DNA of 62,247 bases from Burkholderiales bacterium (GTDB lineage Bacteria > Pseudomonadota > Gammaproteobacteria > Burkholderiales > Burkholderiaceae_C): assembly GCA_003963075.1 (NCBI GenBank), contig RXJV01000061.1:1-62247 (forward strand), written 5' to 3'. The translations under genes and the position numbers were made by a program. Of the stretch, positions 52,757 to 61,791 are shown one piece after another; positions within the stretch are counted from its first letter, which is position 1; each line of letters starts with the position of its first letter. The notes under the pieces are model-generated. The model did no database searches. It saw only the letters and a program-made list of their open reading frames with translations, and was not told the DNA's origin.

Positions 52757-54277
52757 ATGGCCGTCCACCCGCCCCTGTCCTTTCTGGAGAAAGCCGGCTA
52801 CAGCGCGGGCGATGCCGCAGCCAACTTCGTCTTCATGTCGATGGTGCTGTTCCAGCTCAACTTCTACACCGACGTGTTCGGCCTGTCCGCCAACACGGCC
52901 GCCGCCATCCTGCTGTGGCCGCGCCTGTGGGATGCCGTCTTCGACCCGGTGATGGGCGTGCTGGCCGACCGCACCCACACCCGCTGGGGCAAGTTCCGGC
53001 CCTGGGTGCTGTGGACGGCCGTGCCTTGGGCCGTCGTCATGGTGCTGGCCTACACGACGCCCGACCCGGCCTGGGGCTGGAGCACCGGCATGGTCATCGC
53101 GTATGCCGGCATCACCAACACGCTGCTGATGACGCTCTACTCGATGAACAACATGCCCTACTCGGCGCTCGGCGGCGTGATGACGGGCGACCTGAACGAG
53201 CGCACCCAGCTCAACAGCTACCGCTTCGTGTCGGTCAATGTCGCGCAGTTCATCGTCGGCGGCTTCACGCTGCCGCTGGTCGCCAAGTTCGCCCAGGGCC
53301 ATGACCGGGCCCACGGCTGGCAGGTCACGATGACGATCTGGGCGGTGCTCTGCCTCGTGCTGTTCCTGGTGACCTTCTTCACGACGACGGAGCGCATCCG
53401 CCCGCTGGTGGAGGAGCCCTCCTCGCCCTGGCAGGACTTCGTCGACCTGCTGAAGAACCGCCCGTGGATCGCGCTGGTGGCTTATACCGTCTTCAACTTC
53501 GGCATGCTGTCGATGCGCGGCGGCGCGCACTACAACTACTACCACCACTACGTCGACAAGGCCGCGATGTTCGACTTCCTCGCCGCCCTCGGCCTGACCA
53601 CGCCCGAGCCCGGCGGCACCGGCAGCCTCGCCGATGCCCTCGGCTACATCGTGCACGGCAGGCGCGATTCACTCGCGAGCTCCAATGTGGCCGACGTCTA
53701 CAACAGCCTGGTCAACATGGCGGGCTTCGCGACGACCCTGGTCGTGATCATGCTGTCGTCCGGGTTGTCGGCCCGCTACGGCAAGCGCCGGGTGGCCCTG
53801 GTCGGCTTCGCGCTGTCTGCGGTGCAGGCCTGCGCCCTCTATGCGGCCCCGCCGGACGCGGTGTGGAGCCTGCTCGGTCTGGCCATGCTGGGCTCGGTGG
53901 TGTACGCACCCACCATCGCCGTCATGTGGGCCCTGTACGCCGATGCCGCCGACTACTCCGAATGGCAGACCGGCCGGCGCTTCACCGGCATGGTGTTCGC
54001 GACCATCGGCTTTGCGCTGAAGTCGGGCCTGGCGCTGGGCTCGGCCGGCCTGCTGTGGGCGCTGAGCGGCTTGTTTGGCTACGACACCCAGCAGCCCGCG
54101 GCGCCCCACGCGATCGACGGCTACCGCTTCATGTCCAGCTTCGGCGTCGGCGCGCTGTTCGCGGCCTGCACCCTGTGCCTGCTGGCCTGCCGGCTCGACC
54201 AGCGCACCACGCTGCAAATGGCCGACGAACTGAACGCACGCCGCCTGAAGGCCGGCCAGGCGAGCGCCGCTGCCTGA
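52757..54277 (+). CDS. GPH-family sugar:cation symporter (xyloside transporter)
   Basis: A 506-residue permease with about 12 helices of the glycoside-pentoside-hexuronide:cation symporter family (XynP/XylP-like). Hallmarks are the N-terminal EKAGYSAGDAAANFVFMSMV, the loop ADRTHTRWGKFRPWVLW after helix 2, and NMPYSALGGVMTGDLNERTQ. Its neighbours make xylose or xylo-oligosaccharides the likely substrate. Relative to shorter GPH members it has an extra loop (about 270-310, FDFLAALGLTTPEPGGTGSL), probably periplasmic or cytoplasmic, of unknown role. It is followed 39 bp later by xylA. Confidence 0.9.
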   Translation: MAVHPPLSFLEKAGYSAGDAAANFVFMSMVLFQLNFYTDVFGLSANTAAAILLWPRLWDAVFDPVMGVLADRTHTRWGKFRPWVLWTAVPWAVVMVLAYTTPDPAWGWSTGMVIAYAGITNTLLMTLYSMNNMPYSALGGVMTGDLNERTQLNSYRFVSVNVAQFIVGGFTLPLVAKFAQGHDRAHGWQVTMTIWAVLCLVLFLVTFFTTTERIRPLVEEPSSPWQDFVDLLKNRPWIALVAYTVFNFGMLSMRGGAHYNYYHHYVDKAAMFDFLAALGLTTPEPGGTGSLADALGYIVHGRRDSLASSNVADVYNSLVNMAGFATTLVVIMLSSGLSARYGKRRVALVGFALSAVQACALYAAPPDAVWSLLGLAMLGSVVYAPTIAVMWALYADAADYSEWQTGRRFTGMVFATIGFALKSGLALGSAGLLWALSGLFGYDTQQPAAPHAIDGYRFMSSFGVGALFAACTLCLLACRLDQRTTLQMADELNARRLKAGQASAAA

Positions 54278-54316
54278 CCCGCTGCCACCCCACCCGACCC
54301 GCCGCAAGGAAACGCC

Positions 54317-55642
54317 ATGAGCACCGCCACGACCGTCTACGCCGATCTGCCCACCGTCCGCTACGAAGGCCCGCAGTCCACCCACCCGCTGGCCTACCGC
54401 TGGTACGACGCGAGCCGTGTCGTGCTCGGCAAGACCCTGGCCGAGCACCTGCGCCCGGCCGTCTGCTACTGGCACAACTTCTGCTGGCGCGGCGAGGATG
54501 TTTTCGGTCTCGGCAACACGGTGTTCCCGCGCCCCTGGTTCAGCGAACCCGACCCGGTCAAGGCCGCCCACCTGAAGCTGGACGCCGCCTTCGACTTCTT
54601 CGGCAAGCTCGGCCTGCCCTATTGGTGCTTCCACGACCGCGACGTGGCGCCCGAGGGCGCGACGCTGGCCGAATCCAACCGCCTCCTCGACGGCCTGCTG
54701 GAAGCCGCCGCACGCAAGATGCAGGACGGCAAGGTGCAGCTGCTGTGGGGCACGGCCAACCTGTTCTCGCACGGCCGCTACATGAGCGGCGCGGCCACCA
54801 ACCCCGACCCCGCCGTCTACGCCTACGCCGCCGCGCAGGTCAAGCATGTGCTGGAGTGGACCCATCGCCTGGGCGGCGCCAACTACGTGCTCTGGGGCGG
54901 CCGCGAGGGCTACGAAACCCTGCTGAACACCGACCTCAAGCGCGAGCTGGCGCACTACGGCCGCTTCCTAACCAGTGTCGTCGAGCACAAGCACAAGATC
55001 GGCTTCAAGGGCACCATCCTGATCGAGCCCAAGCCGCAGGAGCCCACCAAGCACCAGTACGACTACGACAGCGCCACGGTCTACGGCTTTCTGAAGACCT
55101 ATGGCCTGGAGCACGAGGTCAAGGTCAATATCGAGGTCAACCACGCGACGCTGGCCGGCCACAGCTTCGAGCACGAGGTGGCCACCGCCTGCGCTCTGGG
55201 CATCTTCGGCTCCATCGACGCCAACCGCGGCGATGAGCAGCTGGGCTGGGACACCGACCAGTTCCCCAACAACCATGTGCAGCTGGTGCCCGCCATGCTG
55301 GAGATCATCCGCGCCGGCGGCTTCACCACCGGTGGCACCAACTTCGATGCCAAGGTGCGCCGCCAGAGCATCGACCCGATCGACCAGCTCGAAGGCCATA
55401 TCGGCGGCATGGACACCATGGCCCGCGCCTTCCTGGCCGCGGCGGCGCTGTACGAGAGCGGTCAGCTGGAGCAGGTCGTCAGCGACCGCTACGCCGGCTG
55501 GAGCGGCGAGCTGGGCCAGAAGATACAAAGCGGCGCCAGCCTGGATGAACTGGCCCAGATCGTCCACTCGCACAGCATCGCGCCCCTGCCGCGCTCCGGC
55601 CGCCAGGAGCGCCTGGAGAACATCGTCAACGCGTTTGTCTGA
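54317..55642 (+). CDS. xylA: Xylose isomerase
   Basis: A 441-residue class II xylose isomerase converting D-xylose to D-xylulose with two divalent metals. The catalytic histidine is His106 ([13 protein letters not shown]), the metal-binding glutamate Glu237 with Lys239 ([17 protein letters not shown]), and further metal ligands lie in [20 protein letters not shown] and [19 protein letters not shown]. The ATG follows GCAAGGAAACGCC. It is the third gene of the operon. The longer N-terminus (about 45 residues) is typical of class II enzymes. Confidence 0.97.
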   Translation: MSTATTVYADLPTVRYEGPQSTHPLAYRWYDASRVVLGKTLAEHLRPAVCYWHNFCWRGEDVFGLGNTVFPRPWFSEPDPVKAAHLKLDAAFDFFGKLGLPYWCFHDRDVAPEGATLAESNRLLDGLLEAAARKMQDGKVQLLWGTANLFSHGRYMSGAATNPDPAVYAYAAAQVKHVLEWTHRLGGANYVLWGGREGYETLLNTDLKRELAHYGRFLTSVVEHKHKIGFKGTILIEPKPQEPTKHQYDYDSATVYGFLKTYGLEHEVKVNIEVNHATLAGHSFEHEVATACALGIFGSIDANRGDEQLGWDTDQFPNNHVQLVPAMLEIIRAGGFTTGGTNFDAKVRRQSIDPIDQLEGHIGGMDTMARAFLAAAALYESGQLEQVVSDRYAGWSGELGQKIQSGASLDELAQIVHSHSIAPLPRSGRQERLENIVNAFV

Positions 55643-55685
55643 CCCCTCGCCCAGCTCACCCTGCTGAACACGGGCGAGCTGATCG

Positions 55686-55729
55686 ATCCCCCGCGGGGAT
55701 GGCGATGCTTGCGGCATTGAGCCGCAAGC
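55686..55729 (+). promoter_or_regulatory. Two tandem hairpins between xylA and xylB
   Basis: ATCCCC/GGGGAT (55686-55700, 3-nt loop) is followed by a perfect 9-bp stem GCTTGCGGC/GCCGCAAGC (55707-55729, loop ATTGA). Both lie in the 159-bp xylA-xylB gap, the longest inside the operon. No T tract follows, so these may stabilise the xylA 3' end or slow read-through, giving more isomerase than kinase. A separate xylB promoter in this gap is not excluded. Confidence 0.5.
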
Positions 55730-55801
55730 GCATTGCCTGACGGGCCGGCTTGGGGCGGCCCGGCGCTCGGCCCGAAAGCCCAACACCGAATTCAAGACAT
55801 C

Positions 55802-57271
55802 ATGTTCCTCGGCATCGACCTCGGCACCTCCGAACTCAAGTTGCTGCTACTCGACGAGGGCCACCGCATCGTCGCCACCACCGGCGTGCCGCTCAGCGTG
55901 CAGCGCCCGCAACCGCTGTGGAGCGAGCAGCAGCCGGCCGACTGGTGGGCCGCACTCGAGGCCGGCATGGCCGCGCTGAAGGCCGAGCACGGCACCGCGC
56001 TCGCGCGGGTTCGTGGCATCGGCCTGTCCGGCCAGATGCACGGCGCCGTCACGCTGGACGGCGATGACACCGTGCTGCGCCCGGCCATCCTGTGGAACGA
56101 CGGCCGCAGCGCCCCGCAGTGCGAGCAGATGATGGCCGCCTGCCCCGGGCTGCCGGCCATCACCGGCAACCTCGCGATGCCGGGCTTCACCGCGCCCAAG
56201 CTGGCCTGGATGCGCGAGCAAGAGCCCGAACTGTTCCGCCGCGTCGCCAAGGTGCTGCTGCCCAAGGACTGGCTGCGGCTGCAGCTCAGCGGCGAGGCGG
56301 TCAGCGAGATGAGCGACGCGGCCGGCACCCTGTGGCTGGACGTGGCGCAGCGGCGCTGGTCACCCGAGGCGCTGGCCCTCACCGGGCTGACCGAGGCCCA
56401 GATGCCCCGGCTCGTGGAGGGCAGCGAGGTCAGCGCGACGCTCAAGCCCGAGCTGGCGGCACGCTGGGGTCTTCAGAGCCCGGCTGGGGGCATCCCGATC
56501 GCCGGCGGCGGCGGCGACAACGCCGCGAGCGCGGTCGGCATGGGCGTGGTGAAGCCGGGCCAGGGCTTCCTCTCGCTCGGCACCTCGGGCGTCATCTTTC
56601 TGTGCAACGAGGCCTTCAGCCCCAACCCGGCCCGCGCGGTGCATGCCTTCTGCCATGCACTGCCCGACACCTGGCACCAGATGAGCGTGATGCTCAGCGC
56701 GGCCAGTGCGCTGCGCTGGGTCACCCAGTTGCTGGGCCAGCCGGACGAGGCCACGCTGATCGCGCAGGTCGCGGCACTCACGCCGGCCCAGCGTGAGCAG
56801 GCCCCCCTCTTCCTGCCCTATCTCAGCGGCGAACGCACGCCGCACAACGACGCCCGGGCCCAGGGCGTGTTCTTCGGGCTCACGCACGCGCATGACGCGG
56901 CGGCCCTGGGCTACGCGGTTCTGGAGGGCGTCGGCTTCGGCCTGCTGGATGGCTGGCAGGCCTTGCAGCCACAGGGTAGCGCGGCCGGGGCCCTGTGGCT
57001 GGTGGGCGGCGGCGCGCGCAGTGCCTGGTGGGCCGAGCTGCTGGCCGCGCTGCTGAACACCCGCCTGGTCACCGGCGTCGGCGCCGAGACCGGGGGCGCC
57101 CTCGGCGCGGCGCGGCTGGCCTGGCTGGCCTGCGGCGGGCGGGTTGACGAGGTCTGCCGCACACCCGCCATCGCCCGTGTCGCCGAGCCCGATGCCGCGC
57201 TCGCCGCCGCCCTGCGGCCGCGCCATGCGCGCTTCCAGCGCCTGTACCAGGCCGTGCGCGGCGAGTTCTAG
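55802..57271 (+). CDS. xylB: Xylulokinase
   Basis: A 489-residue FGGY-family kinase phosphorylating D-xylulose. The N-terminal phosphate loop is MFLGIDLGTSELKLLLLDEG, with Asp6 and Gly8; the xylulose-binding region is LSGQMHGAVTLDGDD, and the catalytic base is Asp239 (IAGGGGDNAASAVGMG), matching Asp233 of the E. coli enzyme from memory. The C-terminal FGGY part includes LPYLSGERTPHNDARAQGVF and VGGGARSAWWAELLAALLNT. It completes the isomerase pathway into the pentose phosphate route. Confidence 0.95.
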   Translation: MFLGIDLGTSELKLLLLDEGHRIVATTGVPLSVQRPQPLWSEQQPADWWAALEAGMAALKAEHGTALARVRGIGLSGQMHGAVTLDGDDTVLRPAILWNDGRSAPQCEQMMAACPGLPAITGNLAMPGFTAPKLAWMREQEPELFRRVAKVLLPKDWLRLQLSGEAVSEMSDAAGTLWLDVAQRRWSPEALALTGLTEAQMPRLVEGSEVSATLKPELAARWGLQSPAGGIPIAGGGGDNAASAVGMGVVKPGQGFLSLGTSGVIFLCNEAFSPNPARAVHAFCHALPDTWHQMSVMLSAASALRWVTQLLGQPDEATLIAQVAALTPAQREQAPLFLPYLSGERTPHNDARAQGVFFGLTHAHDAAALGYAVLEGVGFGLLDGWQALQPQGSAAGALWLVGGGARSAWWAELLAALLNTRLVTGVGAETGGALGAARLAWLACGGRVDEVCRTPAIARVAEPDAALAAALRPRHARFQRLYQAVRGEF

Positions 57272-57298
57272 GGCCGGTTCTCGCGACGGCCGCGGGCC

Positions 57299-58666
57299 CT
57301 AGTTCAACCGGATCGCGCTGTCGAAATGCCAGCTGCGGCGGATTTCGACTACGTCGTAATCGCGCAGCAGGGCCGGCGGAAAAGGCGGGTAGCGCTCCTG
57401 GCTCAGCACGACGCGCCGCACCGCGTCGTCCAGGGCCGGCACGCCGCTGGAGCGCAGAAAGGTCACCGACTCCACCGAGCCGTCGCTGCGCACCGCCACC
57501 GTGACGACAGGGTCGGTGTGCGGCTGGCGCGCCGCCTCGCGGACCATGTCAAAGGTCTGGTTGAACTCCAGCTTGCGCGACCAGAGCTCACCGTATTGCG
57601 TGAGCGCCTCGTTGGCATCGATGCGCGAATACAGCCGCCCTCGGCGCGCCGGCGCCCAGTCCGGCCGCTGGCGCTCGGCATCGCGCTTGGCGCGCTCCTC
57701 GTCGAGGTGCTTGCCGATCGCGCGCAGGCGCGCCTCGCGCTGCTCCGCCTCGGCCTCGGCCTGGGCCTGGGCCTGGGCCTGCACCTGGGCCAGCCGCGCC
57801 GACTCGATGCGTCCGAGCTCCAGCCGGGCTGCGGCCTGGCGTGCGGCCTCGGCACGCGCGGCCTCCAGGCGCTGGGCGCGTTGCTGCGAATCCTGCCGCG
57901 CCGCGTCGAGCCCGGCCAGCTCAGTCGAGCGGTCCCGGTCGGTGCCGTTGCGCAGCGCGTCGGCCGAGCGGCGCAGACGCTCCAGCGCCGGGCTGGACGC
58001 GCTCGCAAACGCCGCCACGGCCGTGGTGGGCACGGGCTGGGCATCGTCGTTCGGCGCATCCAACTGGGCCAGGGCAGCCGCCCGCTCACGCGCCTCGCGG
58101 TCATCACGCGTGCGCAATGCATCCCCCGGCCGCCGCAGCGCTTCAACGCCCGGGCTGGACGCCGCCGACAGGGTGGCGACAGCGGTCGTCGGCACCGCCG
58201 ACGCGGCCGCCACGGCCCAGGCAGCCACCGTGGGGCGCTCGGCCACCAGCAACGGCGGCGGGCTCAGCGGCGTCAGCGCGGCCTCGGGCGCCGCATCGCC
58301 GGACATCAGCTTGCGCGTGACGGGCTCGTCGGCCCGCACCGGCGCCGGCACCGCGGCGGCCTCGACCGACGGCGGTGCCTCGGCCTTGCGCGCCGGTGCC
58401 GGTGCCGGTGCCGGTGTTGGTGTCGGCGTGGGCCGTGGCGGCGCCGGCACCGGCTCCGGCTGCAGCGCGACCTGCAGCTCCGGCGCGGCGTCCCAGGTCG
58501 ACCAGGGCAGCTCCAGCCCCGGCAGGCCGCGGCCGGTACCGAAGGTCAGGCTCAGCAGCAGCCCGTGGGCCAGCACAGACACCAGCAGCGCACCGTTCAG
58601 CCGTGCCTGGGATCGAGCACGGGGCCGCGCGCTGGGCCGCGCCGCAGTGGCCAGGTTCAGCCCCAT
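57299..58666 (-). CDS. TonB-family energy transducer-like protein with internal repeat
   Basis: A 455-residue inner-membrane protein. One helix (about 24-41, GALLVSVLAHGLLLSLTF) follows a basic N-terminus, then a Pro/Ala-rich segment (APAPAPARKAEAP), a tandem repeat of about 54 residues, a long Ala/Arg/Gln/Glu coiled coil (about 250-360), and a C-terminal TonB-like domain with PVVTVAVRSDGSVESVTFLR and RYPPFPPALLRDYDVVEIRR. It may energise a TonB-dependent receptor for xylan fragments, given its position at the edge of the xylose cluster. The length and coiled coil resemble TolA as much as TonB. Convergent with xylB. Confidence 0.75.
   Translation of the reverse strand: MGLNLATAARPSARPRARSQARLNGALLVSVLAHGLLLSLTFGTGRGLPGLELPWSTWDAAPELQVALQPEPVPAPPRPTPTPTPAPAPAPARKAEAPPSVEAAAVPAPVRADEPVTRKLMSGDAAPEAALTPLSPPPLLVAERPTVAAWAVAAASAVPTTAVATLSAASSPGVEALRRPGDALRTRDDREARERAAALAQLDAPNDDAQPVPTTAVAAFASASSPALERLRRSADALRNGTDRDRSTELAGLDAARQDSQQRAQRLEAARAEAARQAAARLELGRIESARLAQVQAQAQAQAEAEAEQREARLRAIGKHLDEERAKRDAERQRPDWAPARRGRLYSRIDANEALTQYGELWSRKLEFNQTFDMVREAARQPHTDPVVTVAVRSDGSVESVTFLRSSGVPALDDAVRRVVLSQERYPPFPPALLRDYDVVEIRRSWHFDSAIRLN
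57893..58195 (-). repeat. Tandem 54-residue internal repeat in the TonB-like gene
   Basis: Residues 158-211 and 212-258 of the encoded protein align: both open with VPTTAVA, share ASSP..E.LRR..DALR, then an Asp/Arg-rich stretch and an A.LDA segment. The units are directly adjacent, so they arose by tandem duplication. They lie in the periplasm between the membrane helix and the coiled coil. No repeat family is recognised. Confidence 0.7.
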
Positions 58667-58819
58667 GCCGCGCCCTCTCGCACCGAGTCCTCGTCGAAAC
58701 CTCGCTCCCTCATGCTGCCGATTGTGCGGCCCGGCCGTGGCAGGCCCCGGCGCGCCGCAACAGCCGGGCGCCGCGGCGGGGCTATAGCCGGCCTTCATGA
58801 CGCCGGCCCATTGACCTGC

Positions 58820-58834
58820 ATGGTTGCGCAATCA
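58820..58834 (+). repeat. 15-bp repeat ATGGTTGCGCAATCA, copy 2
   Basis: Identical over 15 bases to 50929-50943 (minus strand). It lies between the divergent TonB-like and galM genes, 109 bp before the galM start. It would also open a 13-codon reading frame ending at 58861, which I regard as probably fortuitous. Confidence 0.5.
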
Positions 58835-58907
58835 CCCGGCGTCAACAGAAAGGAAGCTTGAGAAACGGCGCATCGCGACGGCTGCCGGGTGGCACGCCAG
58901 CGAATGA

Positions 58908-58919
58908 TGGTAGCGTGAC
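58908..58919 (+). promoter_or_regulatory. Imperfect xyl-box-like site upstream of galM
   Basis: TGGTAGCGTGAC matches the left half (TGGTAGCG) of the operator at 51007 but not its right half. It is centred about 30 bp upstream of the galM start, where repressor binding could block the promoter. This suggests the epimerase belongs to the same LacI-type regulon. The match is only half a palindrome, so confidence is moderate. Confidence 0.45.
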
Positions 58920-58942
58920 CTTTTCTATTGCCACCTCGCTCC

Positions 58943-59977
58943 ATGCCCGACCCTGCCGTGCTGCCCGCCCCTGTGGTCTACACCCTCGGCACGGCCGGAG
59001 GCCTGCACATCCAGGTCAGCGAGCTGGGCGCGCGCTGGCTGTCCTGCCGCGTGCCGATGCCCAAAGGCCACTTGCGCGAGGTGCTGCTCGGTCATCCCAC
59101 GCCGGCCGACCATGCACACGAGCCGGGCTACTTCGGCGCCATCGTCGGCCGCTATGCCAACCGGCTGGCCAGCGCCGGCTTCATGCTCGACGGCCGGCAT
59201 CACGCGCTGCTCGCCAACGAGGGCGCCCACCAGCTGCACGGCGGGCCCGAGGGCTTCGACCGCCGGACCTGGACCGTCGTCGACCACGGCGCCCTGCATC
59301 TGCGCCTCGCCCTGCACTCGCCGGACGGCGACCAGGGCTACCCCGGCGCACTGGACGCCGAGGTCGAGTACCGCCTCGACCCGGACCGCCCGGCGCTGAC
59401 GCTGCGCTTCGGCGCCCGGGTCAGCGCGCCCTGCCCGGTCAGCCTGACCAGCCACCCCTACTTCAACCTCGACGGCGACGCCGCCAGCATCCTCGAGCAC
59501 CGGCTGCAGGTTGCCGCCGCCGCGATGCTGCCCGTGCGGGCCGGCATGATCCCAACCGGCGACCTCGCCGCGGTGGACGGCACGCCCTTCGACCTGCGCC
59601 AGCCCCGGCGCCTGGCCGACGGCCTCGGCCAGGGCGAGCAGCAGCAGCTCGCTGGCGGCGGCTACGACCACTGCTTTGCCCTCGACCCCGCCGCCGCAGG
59701 CGGCGAACAGGCCGCCGCGGCGCTGGTGTCGGGCGACGGCCGCCTCGGCATGCAGCTCAGCACCAACTACCCCGGCCTGCAGGTCTACAGCGGCAACCAT
59801 GTGCAGCAATCACGCGGCCGCGACGGCCACCCATTCGCCCGCCATGCCGGCATCGCGCTGGAGCCGCAGTTCTTCCCTGATGCGCCCAACCACCCACTCT
59901 GGCGCGAGCAGGGCTGCATCCTGCGCCCGGGCCAGCCGCTGGCGCGTTGGATGCGCCTGGTGTTCGACCCGCGCTGA
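58943..59977 (+). CDS. galM: Aldose 1-epimerase (galactose mutarotase type)
   Basis: A 344-residue cytoplasmic mutarotase interconverting alpha and beta anomers of aldoses, here probably xylose. Sugar-binding and catalytic elements are NEGAHQLHGGPEGFDRRTW (about 87-105), the catalytic histidine in SLTSHPYFNLDGD, and the catalytic glutamate in IALEPQFFPDAPNH. The ATG at 58943 is preferred over the TTG at 58928. Upstream lies an imperfect xyl-box-like site. A mutarotase speeds supply of the alpha anomer to xylose isomerase, so it fits the xylose cluster functionally. Confidence 0.9.
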   Translation: MPDPAVLPAPVVYTLGTAGGLHIQVSELGARWLSCRVPMPKGHLREVLLGHPTPADHAHEPGYFGAIVGRYANRLASAGFMLDGRHHALLANEGAHQLHGGPEGFDRRTWTVVDHGALHLRLALHSPDGDQGYPGALDAEVEYRLDPDRPALTLRFGARVSAPCPVSLTSHPYFNLDGDAASILEHRLQVAAAAMLPVRAGMIPTGDLAAVDGTPFDLRQPRRLADGLGQGEQQQLAGGGYDHCFALDPAAAGGEQAAAALVSGDGRLGMQLSTNYPGLQVYSGNHVQQSRGRDGHPFARHAGIALEPQFFPDAPNHPLWREQGCILRPGQPLARWMRLVFDPR

Positions 59978-60327
59978 GCCCAGCCGCGCGGAGGCCCGGA
60001 CTTGGTGGTCAGAGGGCCGTCGGGATTGCACGAGGCGCGCCGGTCATGGGCAGCGAAGGCGGCTGAACCCACAGCTTCCGACGGCGCGGCTGGCCGCACC
60101 TGCCCCGAGATGGTCAGCGACCTGACCTCGCCCTTGATCGGCAATGCCCGAGGAGGCCTGAAGGCCCAGGCGCTGGGCGTGGTCGGCCGTCTGGTTGAGC
60201 GCGATGCTGTGACTGGGCCCCACGGTGCTACAGCGGTCTGCCCTGCCGCCTACCTGGTGCTGCCGCACGCTGCGCCGGCAGCTTCTGGCCAAGGGGTCGC
60301 GCAAGCTTGGGCCGACCGCCCAGCGAG
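59978..60327. other. 350-bp intergenic stretch without a recognisable gene
   Basis: Lies between the convergent galM and beta-lactamase-fold genes. Open frames on both strands have no ribosome site and no family resemblance. No inverted repeat with a T tract was seen, although a GGCCGACC-type sequence near the right end could pair locally. It may be decayed sequence left at the junction where the lower-GC hydrolase gene begins. Confidence 0.5.
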
Positions 60328-61791
60328 TCAATACCGGTCGACGCGGACTGCCCAACCGTCACCGTTACCCATCACCATCCGCGTGACCTTTCCGTCCTTT
60401 TCCTCGAAGTGATAGAGCTCGCCCACCCGACCACCACCGACGGGCGAGACCAGCTTGAAGCGTCCACCACCGAGCGGCTCCAACACGCTTCGGGTCTCCG
60501 CAGGCCCGTCACCGGCTGGCAACAACACCAGTTGTTTGTTGAGCAGCACCACTTCGGTGAGGCTGTCGTCATACGGGTTGCGGTAAAGGCCGGCAAACCG
60601 GGCCCAGGCGTCGTCCCAGACCACTGTGGGCTTGGGCTTTGCGGCCTTTGCGATGGCATCACCAACAGTGGCGAGCAGTTGGTTGGCAATGTCACCGGGG
60701 TAGCTGTCGTTGGTGTTGGTGAGCACCACGACGCCGACCTTGTCGTCCAGTTGCACCCGAGTCATCGTTGAATTGCCCGGGAAGCCGCCGCTGTGACCCA
60801 CATAGGTACGCCCCTTGACGCGGACGTGATCGAAACCAAGGCCTGAGCCGCTCTCCCAGTTCTCCTCCACCGACCGCACGCGAAGCGCCTCCCGCCACGA
60901 GCCGGTCGACAGCACATTGGCTCCGCCAGCCGGTCCGCGGCGGAATTGGGCGGAGATGAACTTGGCCAAGTCGACAACATTGCTGGTCATGCCCGTCGCC
61001 GATGCCATGCCCCTTGAGTCGACAAATGGCTGAATGCGACGCGTGCCGGCCGCCGTGCGGTTGGCATAGGGGACAGCCAGTTCAGGATCGGGCTTGTCGA
61101 TGCTGGTGCTGGTCATGTTGAGCGGCGCAAGGATGTTCGCCTGAACGTAGTCGGCCCACCGCTGACCGGTGATGGCCTCCACCACCTGACCCGCGACGGC
61201 ATAGGCCAAATTCGAATACTTCCACCGCGTCTGGGGCGGAAAGGCGGCCTGACGCTCGGGCATCAGCTTGATCAGTTCCGCCTCCGTGGGAAAGTTGAAG
61301 CTAGCCCAATGATCGGAGGCCTCACGCTGCAGGCCAGAACTGTGCGACAGCAACTGCTCAATCGTGATGGCGCCATCGTCCTGCCCGGCCGGCTTCGGCT
61401 TGAACCACGGCAGGTACTTGACGACCGGATCATCCAGCCGGAGCTTGCCCGCTTCACGCAACTGCAAGATCGCAATGGCGGCGAACAACTTCGAGTTGGA
61501 CGCAATGCGGAACTTCGTCTGCTCCGACATGGGCTTTTTGGCTTCGACGTCGGCGAAGCCGAAACCCTTGGACCAAACCAGCTGCTGGTCGTGCACCACA
61601 CCCACCGCCACGCCCGGTAGCCCGCGGTAAGCCATCTGGCCAAGAAGCCAGGCACTGAACAAGCGCTGGGCGGCCAGCACGTCAGGGTTCTCAGCCAGGG
61701 ACGCGGCGGGCGCAACGGCTGGCTGAGCCGCTGCTGGCATGGCCGCTGATGCCGACAGCATCAGGGCCACAAGAAGGGTTCGGTGAAACAT
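60328..61791 (-). CDS. Serine hydrolase, beta-lactamase fold, with C-terminal domain
   Basis: A 487-residue exported hydrolase. Signal peptide MFHRTLLVALMLSASAAMPAAA; catalytic SNSK at 98-101; second motif YSN at 192-194; third motif HSG in YVGHSGGFPGN. All three motifs of the penicillin-binding-protein/beta-lactamase fold are present, unlike the divergent copy at 3878-5452. A C-terminal domain of about 120 residues follows (YHFEEKDGKVTRMVMGNGDG near the end). The gene is visibly less GC-rich than its neighbours, with more A/T third positions, suggesting later acquisition. The substrate is unknown; peptidase, esterase or lactamase all fit. Confidence 0.9.
   Translation of the reverse strand: MFHRTLLVALMLSASAAMPAAAQPAVAPAASLAENPDVLAAQRLFSAWLLGQMAYRGLPGVAVGVVHDQQLVWSKGFGFADVEAKKPMSEQTKFRIASNSKLFAAIAILQLREAGKLRLDDPVVKYLPWFKPKPAGQDDGAITIEQLLSHSSGLQREASDHWASFNFPTEAELIKLMPERQAAFPPQTRWKYSNLAYAVAGQVVEAITGQRWADYVQANILAPLNMTSTSIDKPDPELAVPYANRTAAGTRRIQPFVDSRGMASATGMTSNVVDLAKFISAQFRRGPAGGANVLSTGSWREALRVRSVEENWESGSGLGFDHVRVKGRTYVGHSGGFPGNSTMTRVQLDDKVGVVVLTNTNDSYPGDIANQLLATVGDAIAKAAKPKPTVVWDDAWARFAGLYRNPYDDSLTEVVLLNKQLVLLPAGDGPAETRSVLEPLGGGRFKLVSPVGGGRVGELYHFEEKDGKVTRMVMGNGDGWAVRVDRY

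Noticed and set aside
57730-57800. Short tandem repeat of an Ala-Gln dipeptide within the TonB-like gene as a possible phase-variation tract
   Set aside because: Units are hexanucleotide codon pairs inside a coiled coil; changes would stay in frame, so switching is unlikely.
58820-58861. A 13-codon upstream reading frame before galM starting MVAQS
   Set aside because: It has no ribosome site, and its start is simply part of the 15-bp repeat; a DNA-level site explains it better.
59978-60327. Possible decayed transposase or integrase next to the lower-GC hydrolase
   Set aside because: No frame shows recognisable transposase motifs and no terminal inverted repeats or target duplications were found.
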